34,034 nt of DNA from the NCBI GenBank assembly GCA_015523325.1, contig WAKO01000007.1, positions 1 to 34,034 on the forward strand, read 5' to 3'. The stretch is from Microcaldota archaeon (GTDB taxonomy: Archaea > Micrarchaeota > Micrarchaeia > Anstonellales > J096). The position numbers and the translations under genes were made by a program. Below, one piece after another: positions 30,448 to 34,034 of the stretch (the first letter of the stretch is position 1; each line of letters begins with the position of its first letter). Below the pieces are notes generated by a model, which worked only from the letters and a program-made list of their open reading frames with translations, was not told where the DNA came from and searched no databases.

Positions 30448-30585
30448 TCAATCTGTGGAAACCTCTTTTGCAACAGGAGGCCTTATTTTATATAGAATAT
30501 TTGATCCAGAAAAAGGAAATTTATAGTTCTTTAAATCCTTTATCTCAACAATCTCTCCTGTCAACCAATCCTTATAAGTTGGCAT
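30448..30585 (-). CDS. rpoP: RNA polymerase subunit P (RpoP/Rpb12) without its zinc-binding cysteines
   Basis: A 45-codon gene, ten bases after rpl37ae and in the conserved archaeal position for rpoP. The C-terminal half GSNILYKIRPPVAKEV matches the RpoP consensus (GS.ILYK.RPPV.K.V), the part that contacts the polymerase assembly. The N-terminal half should be YKCLxCGK...CPYC. Here it reads MPTYKDWLTGEIVEIKDLKN and then YKFPFSGS, so the four zinc ligands are Asp6, Thr9, Phe23 and Ser26. The length is normal and the frame is intact. A strong ribosome site AGAGGTGG precedes the ATG by four to five bases. This argues for a functional, zinc-free subunit rather than a wreck. Confidence 0.85.
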   Translation of the reverse strand: MPTYKDWLTGEIVEIKDLKNYKFPFSGSNILYKIRPPVAKEVSTD

Positions 30586-30589
30586 ATTT

Positions 30590-30597
30590 CCACCTCT
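30590..30597 (-). promoter_or_regulatory. Shine-Dalgarno site of rpoP
   Basis: Minus-strand AGAGGTGG, overlapping the rpl37ae stop region and four bases before the ATG. It shows this very short gene is set up for translation. Confidence 0.65.
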
Positions 30598-30859
30598 ACA
30601 CATTCTTCTTTAGAGAAGATAGCAACCTAAAAACTGTTTGGCCCTCTGGTGTTGAAAACCTATAGGCCCCTCCTGCGAAAACTGAATTACAACTATTACA
30701 CTTCCAAATTGCGAAGCTCTCTCTTTTAACTTTCTTTTTTCCACACCTTGGGCATTCATACTTTTGGGTTTGCTGCTTTTTTGCTTTGTTGAACAACAGC
30801 CTTATTTTTCTTCCATACCTGGCTGTTCTTAAATAGGAGTATTTCTCTTTTTTAGCCAT
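30596..30859 (-). CDS. rpl37ae: 50S ribosomal protein L37Ae (L43e)
   Basis: An 87-residue ribosomal zinc protein. The basic N-terminus has SYLRTARYGRKIR. The zinc ribbon is intact: CPRCGKKKVKRESFAIWKC and CNSC. It is followed by the family's FAGGAYRFSTPEGQTV. The GTAGGAGGG ribosome site fixes the ATG. It lies between rrp42 and rpoP, as in most archaea. Its intact cysteines contrast with the zinc-free RpoP next door. Confidence 0.95.
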   Translation of the reverse strand: MAKKEKYSYLRTARYGRKIRLLFNKAKKQQTQKYECPRCGKKKVKRESFAIWKCNSCNSVFAGGAYRFSTPEGQTVFRLLSSLKKNV

Positions 30860-30901
30860 AAAATCCCTCCTACTTAGCTAATCCTGCTTAGCTCTGTTTA
30901 G

Positions 30902-31690
30902 CTAATCCCTTATATTGTTTAGATACTTTAATAAATCTTTTCTTTTTTCAAAAGCTTTGTCAACTAATTCAAGAACTTCCTCTTTTTTAAATGTTCCACT
31001 CCCTGTTTTTTGGGCTGAAACCATATAGTTAGAGCTTGTTCCTATAGTAAGAAAGCAATCTGCAGCATCCTCCTCCTCTAAAGAGGGATCTAAAATCAAT
31101 CTATCCTTTATTTTTGCAAAAGTGGTTGTTACAACTATGTCTCTTAATTCAAGAGGGCCTTGATATTCATCCCTTAAAATTACTGAATCCTCAACTTTAG
31201 GTAGTTTTGTGTTTAGCAAAGCCGCCATAGCTGCTAAAGAACCAGTATCAATTAGATTTCCCCCATAATCCAAAACATATAGATCCAAGAATAAAGCTAA
31301 AGCCTTTCCATCATCTAGCAAAAACTTCTCTAAAGGAATTATCTCTCCATGGCGGATTCCTCTATCAATAACTCTAGAGAACTCTATGCTTTTTTCTGTT
31401 GGTGGACCAAGATCAAAGGATTCTGAAGCCAGAGGTAGAAATTCTGCATTAGTTATTAGAATTCCCTTTTCCGGATCAGAAGGGAAAGGCTCGCTAATCT
31501 CAAACTTAACTCCTGCAATGACAGTTGTTTTTCCTATTTTTGCTATTGCTGACCCCTCAGCAGTTCCTATCATTCCATACTCCAAGCTAATCTCTCTAAA
31601 TTCAAAGAAATCTCTCCCATCCATTCTTTCATTTTTTTCAAGCAAAAACTCAACATAGCTCTTCCTTATCTTTTTATGAACATCTTCCAT
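30902..31690 (-). CDS. rrp42: Exosome complex subunit Rrp42
   Basis: The non-catalytic RNase PH-type subunit that forms the hexameric ring with Rrp41. It has 262 residues. MDGRDFFEFREISLEYG, GSAIAKIGKTTVIAGVKFE, SFDLGPPTEKSIEFSRVIDRGIR and GGNLIDTGSLAAMAALLNTKLP are all family motifs. The catalytic acidic pair of Rrp41 is absent, as expected. GAGGTTGG seven bases before the ATG is the ribosome site. Confidence 0.94.
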   Translation of the reverse strand: MEDVHKKIRKSYVEFLLEKNERMDGRDFFEFREISLEYGMIGTAEGSAIAKIGKTTVIAGVKFEISEPFPSDPEKGILITNAEFLPLASESFDLGPPTEKSIEFSRVIDRGIRHGEIIPLEKFLLDDGKALALFLDLYVLDYGGNLIDTGSLAAMAALLNTKLPKVEDSVILRDEYQGPLELRDIVVTTTFAKIKDRLILDPSLEEEDAADCFLTIGTSSNYMVSAQKTGSGTFKKEEVLELVDKAFEKRKDLLKYLNNIRD

Positions 31691-31711
31691 ATGACCAACC
31701 TCTTCAGTGTT

Positions 31712-32467
31712 CTACTTTATAATTTTATTAGAAAATTTTAGTTCCTTAACAACCTCTTTTGAGTATTTCTCTTCTACAGCCTCTCTAAGCTTTGAGAGCA
31801 AAACCTCAGACTTCTCAAAAATTAAGCCTAAGGCTTCCTCTACCTCTTCCTTAGTTAATTTTCCATCCATCTGTAAAAGCAAAATATCTCCTGTTCTTGT
31901 TAAAGCAACAGGGAAATCAGCTTCTCCAAAATTATCCTCATCTTTATCCAAATCAACAACCACTTTTCCCCCTACCTTCCCTGCTGCTATTCCTACAGCA
32001 ATATCCTTAATAGGAATTCCAGCATCCAATAAGGCTGCTACAGCCCCTAAAAAGCTAGCTATTCTTGTTCCAGCATCAGCCTCCAAAACAACCATATAAA
32101 TCTCTATTTGAGTTCTTGGGAATAAGTTAGTTTCAACAATTCCTTCTAAGGCTTCTCTTATAACCTTTGAAAGCTCAACACTCCTCCTATTTGGCCCCAT
32201 TTTTCCATGCTCTTCTTTAGAGCAAAAAGTAACCATAGAGTAATTGCACTTTAATATTGCTTTTGAAGGGTTCTCCATATGCCTTGGAATAACTTCTTTT
32301 GGCCCATAAACACCAACAATAACCTTATTATTTCCCCACTCTATATAGGAAGAGCCATCTGCCTCATCCAAAACGCCAAGCTTTATTTTTACTTCTCTTA
32401 ACTCATCAAATGCCCTACCACTAATCCTTTTTCCATCCTTTAGCAACTCAACCTTTTTTTCATCCAT
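31712..32467 (-). CDS. rrp41: Exosome complex exonuclease subunit Rrp41
   Basis: The catalytic phosphorolytic RNase PH subunit of the archaeal exosome. It has about 251 residues. The phosphate- and RNA-binding arginines lie in KMGPNRRSVELSKVIREAL, and the active-site acidic residues in EDNFGEADFPVAL, so the enzyme looks active. Several in-frame starts exist (TTG 32482, ATG 32473, ATG 32467). GGGGTTGAT before the last one resembles the Shine-Dalgarno consensus at good spacing, so MDEKKVELL is preferred. It is followed by rrp42. Confidence 0.94.
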   Translation of the reverse strand: MDEKKVELLKDGKRISGRAFDELREVKIKLGVLDEADGSSYIEWGNNKVIVGVYGPKEVIPRHMENPSKAILKCNYSMVTFCSKEEHGKMGPNRRSVELSKVIREALEGIVETNLFPRTQIEIYMVVLEADAGTRIASFLGAVAALLDAGIPIKDIAVGIAAGKVGGKVVVDLDKDEDNFGEADFPVALTRTGDILLLQMDGKLTKEEVEEALGLIFEKSEVLLSKLREAVEEKYSKEVVKELKFSNKIIK

Positions 32468-32484
32468 AAACATCAACCCCAAAG

Positions 32485-33096
32485 TTATTTGCTCAACATT
32501 TCTGTAATCTCATCAGTTAATCCTTTTATGTGGGCTTTGCTTACTATTGCTTTGATTGCTTTGATTGCTTTTGCAACATCCCCTCTTCTTCCAAGCCAAA
32601 TATATCCATTAAAGCCCAAATAAATATCAACTCCTGTCTTTTCCTTTATTATTTTAAGCATGGCCATGTCCCTGCCAATTATCCTAGGAACCTTTGCAGC
32701 AGGAACATCCACAACTCTTCCCATTGGTAACCTCTTCACATCAGTTAAAACTATGTTTCCTCCACTCTCTATTCTGGCTACTTTTGCAAATATTTGGGAG
32801 CTTAAAGGTAATTTAATCCTCAAACCCCTACTCAAAATAAGGCCAGGATAATAAGTGTTTAGATCAACCACATAACCAATCCCTCTCCTTTCCCCACTAA
32901 CAACTCCAACAACAGGATCTCCTGGTTTAGGAACATATACATGCTCTAAAGGAATGAACTTTCCCTCTCTAACCATTCCAACAACCATTGCATACTTTGT
33001 GTTGTTCTCCTCCCTAACAATTCCGGCCTCATTTCTATTTACCTTCTCTCTTATAACATCTCCCGGCAAAACAATCCTTGTTTTTTCATCTAACAT
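32485..33096 (-). CDS. rrp4: Exosome complex RNA-binding subunit Rrp4
   Basis: The cap subunit that guides RNA into the exosome. The 203 residues contain an N-terminal beta domain (RIVLPGDVIRE, YVPKPGDPVVGVV), an S1 domain (GYVVDLNTYYPGLIL to IVLTDVKRLP), and a KH domain (VPRIIGRDMAMLKIIKEKTG). AAGGAGGT lies six bases before the ATG. It starts the Rrp4-Rrp41-Rrp42-L37Ae-RpoP operon after a TATA element at 33215-33228. Confidence 0.95.
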   Translation of the reverse strand: MLDEKTRIVLPGDVIREKVNRNEAGIVREENNTKYAMVVGMVREGKFIPLEHVYVPKPGDPVVGVVSGERRGIGYVVDLNTYYPGLILSRGLRIKLPLSSQIFAKVARIESGGNIVLTDVKRLPMGRVVDVPAAKVPRIIGRDMAMLKIIKEKTGVDIYLGFNGYIWLGRRGDVAKAIKAIKAIVSKAHIKGLTDEITEMLSK

Positions 33097-33146
33097 CTAA
33101 AAACCTCCTTTTTTAGGAAACTCAAACTAAAACAAATACAAGCGAC

Positions 33147-33191
33147 TCAAAACCAAAACATCAATAAAAGCATAGTTTTCCATAAAAACAT
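33147..33191 (-). other. Possible 14-residue upstream reading frame in the rrp4 leader
   Basis: A short frame MFLWKTMLLLMFWF with its own stop lies about 50 bases before rrp4. Its ATG is about 30 bases from the TATA element, so it would be at the very 5' end of the mRNA. There is no ribosome-binding site. It may be chance in AT-rich DNA; it is listed because the otherwise compact operon has an unusually long leader. Confidence 0.25.
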
Positions 33192-33214
33192 TGGCTAATA
33201 ATTTATTAAGGGTA

Positions 33215-33228
33215 GGGTTTTTAAAGAG
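33215..33228 (-). promoter_or_regulatory. TATA element of the rrp4 operon
   Basis: Minus-strand CTCTTTAAAAACCC predicts a start near 33195 and a leader of about 100 bases, the longest in this window. Confidence 0.5.
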
Positions 33229-33259
33229 CTGCTAAATCATCCTTATATTTAATTGGCTC

Positions 33260-33952
33260 TCATTTATTCAAAACCTTTGTTTGTGCCTCTCCTTTTGTTG
33301 CTCTAGCCAATTTATCAAAGAACTCTCCTTGCAAACCTGCAGGAAGCTCTACTAAAGCAACCAAACTTCCATCTCCAAGCCACTCCTCTTTCTTCAAATT
33401 ATAGGATTTAAGCAATCCATAAGCTTTATGAACATAAGAGGAAGGAATTTTAACAGCTATCTCAACCTTCTCCACTTTTAGGGGCAGAACAAGCCTTATT
33501 CTCTTTAACGCTTCTTCCATTTGAAGCTCTGCTGGTTTAAAAGGATCTACATGAAACTTTATCTCCTCCAATGCTAATTCAACCCTCTTTTCCGTTACTG
33601 GGGCTTTTGTCCTAACATCAATGCAGTTGGTTACAATTAAGGAGATTATCTTTCTCCTTTTTTCTTCTTGCATTTTTCTCCTTTGCTCAGTAGTTAATTG
33701 AACTTCTCCCTTCTCAAGGATATGCTTTGCAATCTCATAAACATCTCTGGTTCCAAAGGCTTTTTCTAAAGAAGAAGGACTGTGCTTTTCCCCTTTTTTA
33801 GCATCTTTAAATACCTCTTCCACTACCAAAACATTGGATAGGTCTTTTGTTTTACCCTCTAAATAAAGATAAGCCTTCTTTTTGTCTAGCAAAACCTCAA
33901 ACCTCTCTCCGTTCTTAGTTATCCTCCCTATAATGGAGGAACCCAAATCCAT
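33260..33952 (-). CDS. Ribosome maturation protein SBDS homologue
   Basis: The archaeal counterpart of SBDS/Sdo1, which acts in late 60S maturation with EF-2-like GTPases. The 230 residues show the three domains. The N-terminal FYSH domain includes RFEVLLDKKKAYLYL and DVYEIAKHILEKGEV; the helical middle contains LTTEQRRKMQEEKRRKII; and the C-terminal ferredoxin-like domain contains IRLVLPLKVEKVEIAVKIP. GAGGAGG five bases before the ATG and a TATA element near 33999-34012 support the start and show it heads its own unit. The position before rrp4 is conserved in archaea. Confidence 0.94.
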   Translation of the reverse strand: MDLGSSIIGRITKNGERFEVLLDKKKAYLYLEGKTKDLSNVLVVEEVFKDAKKGEKHSPSSLEKAFGTRDVYEIAKHILEKGEVQLTTEQRRKMQEEKRRKIISLIVTNCIDVRTKAPVTEKRVELALEEIKFHVDPFKPAELQMEEALKRIRLVLPLKVEKVEIAVKIPSSYVHKAYGLLKSYNLKKEEWLGDGSLVALVELPAGLQGEFFDKLARATKGEAQTKVLNK

Positions 33953-34034
33953 GCTATCCTCCTCTTTCCCTCTTCAAAAACAACGCACCAAACTTCAATA
34001 ATAAATTATAATATAATTAAGGTTGAAGCAAAAA
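33953..34034 (-). promoter_or_regulatory. Promoter and ribosome site of the SBDS gene
   Basis: The minus strand carries an AT-rich TATA region (ATTATAATTTATT, about 33999-34012) and GAGGAGG at 33958-33964, five bases before the SBDS ATG. Nothing else is recognisable to the window end. Confidence 0.45.

Noticed and set aside
30420..30665. Plus-strand frame of 81 codons opposite rpoP and rpl37ae
   Set aside because: The minus strand carries recognisable RpoP and L37Ae with ribosome sites. The plus-strand product has no family features.
30860..30901. Repeated GATTAGCTAA motif between rrp42 and rpl37ae
   Set aside because: Only two short imperfect copies, one of which contains the rrp42 stop codon. 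It is more likely chance than an operator.
1..34034. CRISPR array, transposon, prophage or defence system
   Set aside because: No regularly spaced repeats, transposase, integrase or defence-protein motifs were seen; nearly every gene is housekeeping.

Overview
The window is AT-rich archaeal chromosome packed with small, tightly spaced housekeeping genes. Archaeal identity rests on the exosome genes (Rrp4, Rrp41, Rrp42), SBDS, TBP, the RNA polymerase subunits RpoF and RpoP, ribosomal proteins L21e and L37Ae, the termination RNase FttA/aCPSF1, CDP-archaeol synthase, and archaeal-type AlaRS, AspRS and TyrRS. Reduced or degenerate enzymes, many short genes and GC-rich RNAs in AT-rich DNA suggest a small-genome, probably DPANN-type, possibly thermophilic archaeon. 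That placement is inference; no 16S gene is present.

Layout: positions 1-5563 (minus strand) hold carbohydrate genes (a GH57 amylase cut by the window edge, a glycogen-synthase-like transferase, GlmS) and a membrane protein. Positions 5645-8493 hold a minimal ThrRS, a methyltransferase broken at a G run, a leftover piece of a second ThrRS 3' end, and a second membrane protein related to the first. Positions 8624-11883 hold a DUF302 protein, a short glucan-phosphorylase-like protein without the PLP lysine, and a GT4 glycosyltransferase. Positions 12004-15623 hold thymidylate kinase, FttA, tRNA-Gly with a structured GC-rich leader, a triple zinc ribbon protein and CarS. Positions 15679-19006 hold SppA, a PRC-barrel protein, a 57-residue membrane protein, a HEAT plus OB-fold protein and TBP. 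Positions 19124-22720 hold L21e, RpoF, DUF655, a MIP18-like protein, an Mrp-type ATPase and DUF763. Positions 22777-25794 hold three orphan proteins around AspRS. Positions 25774-33952 hold AlaRS, an alpha/beta hydrolase, TyrRS, and the conserved block SBDS-Rrp4-Rrp41-Rrp42-L37Ae-RpoP. No stretch over 300 bases lacks a gene.

Expression follows a two-mode pattern. Genes at the head of a transcription unit usually have a TATA element (TTTTTAAA-like) about 25-30 bases before the start codon, so their mRNAs are probably leaderless. Many operon-internal genes instead carry Shine-Dalgarno motifs such as GGAGG or GAGGTG. Two divergent gene pairs appear to share one near-symmetric TATA element.

I found no mobile element, CRISPR array or defence cassette. 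The most notable items are: an RpoP with all four zinc cysteines replaced; a phosphorylase-like enzyme with Arg at the PLP-lysine position; the multi-hairpin RNA fused 5' of tRNA-Gly; an Mrp ATPase without any cysteine; a cupin resembling archaeal glucose-6-phosphate isomerase that lacks its metal histidines; and signs of a local ThrRS/membrane-protein duplication.
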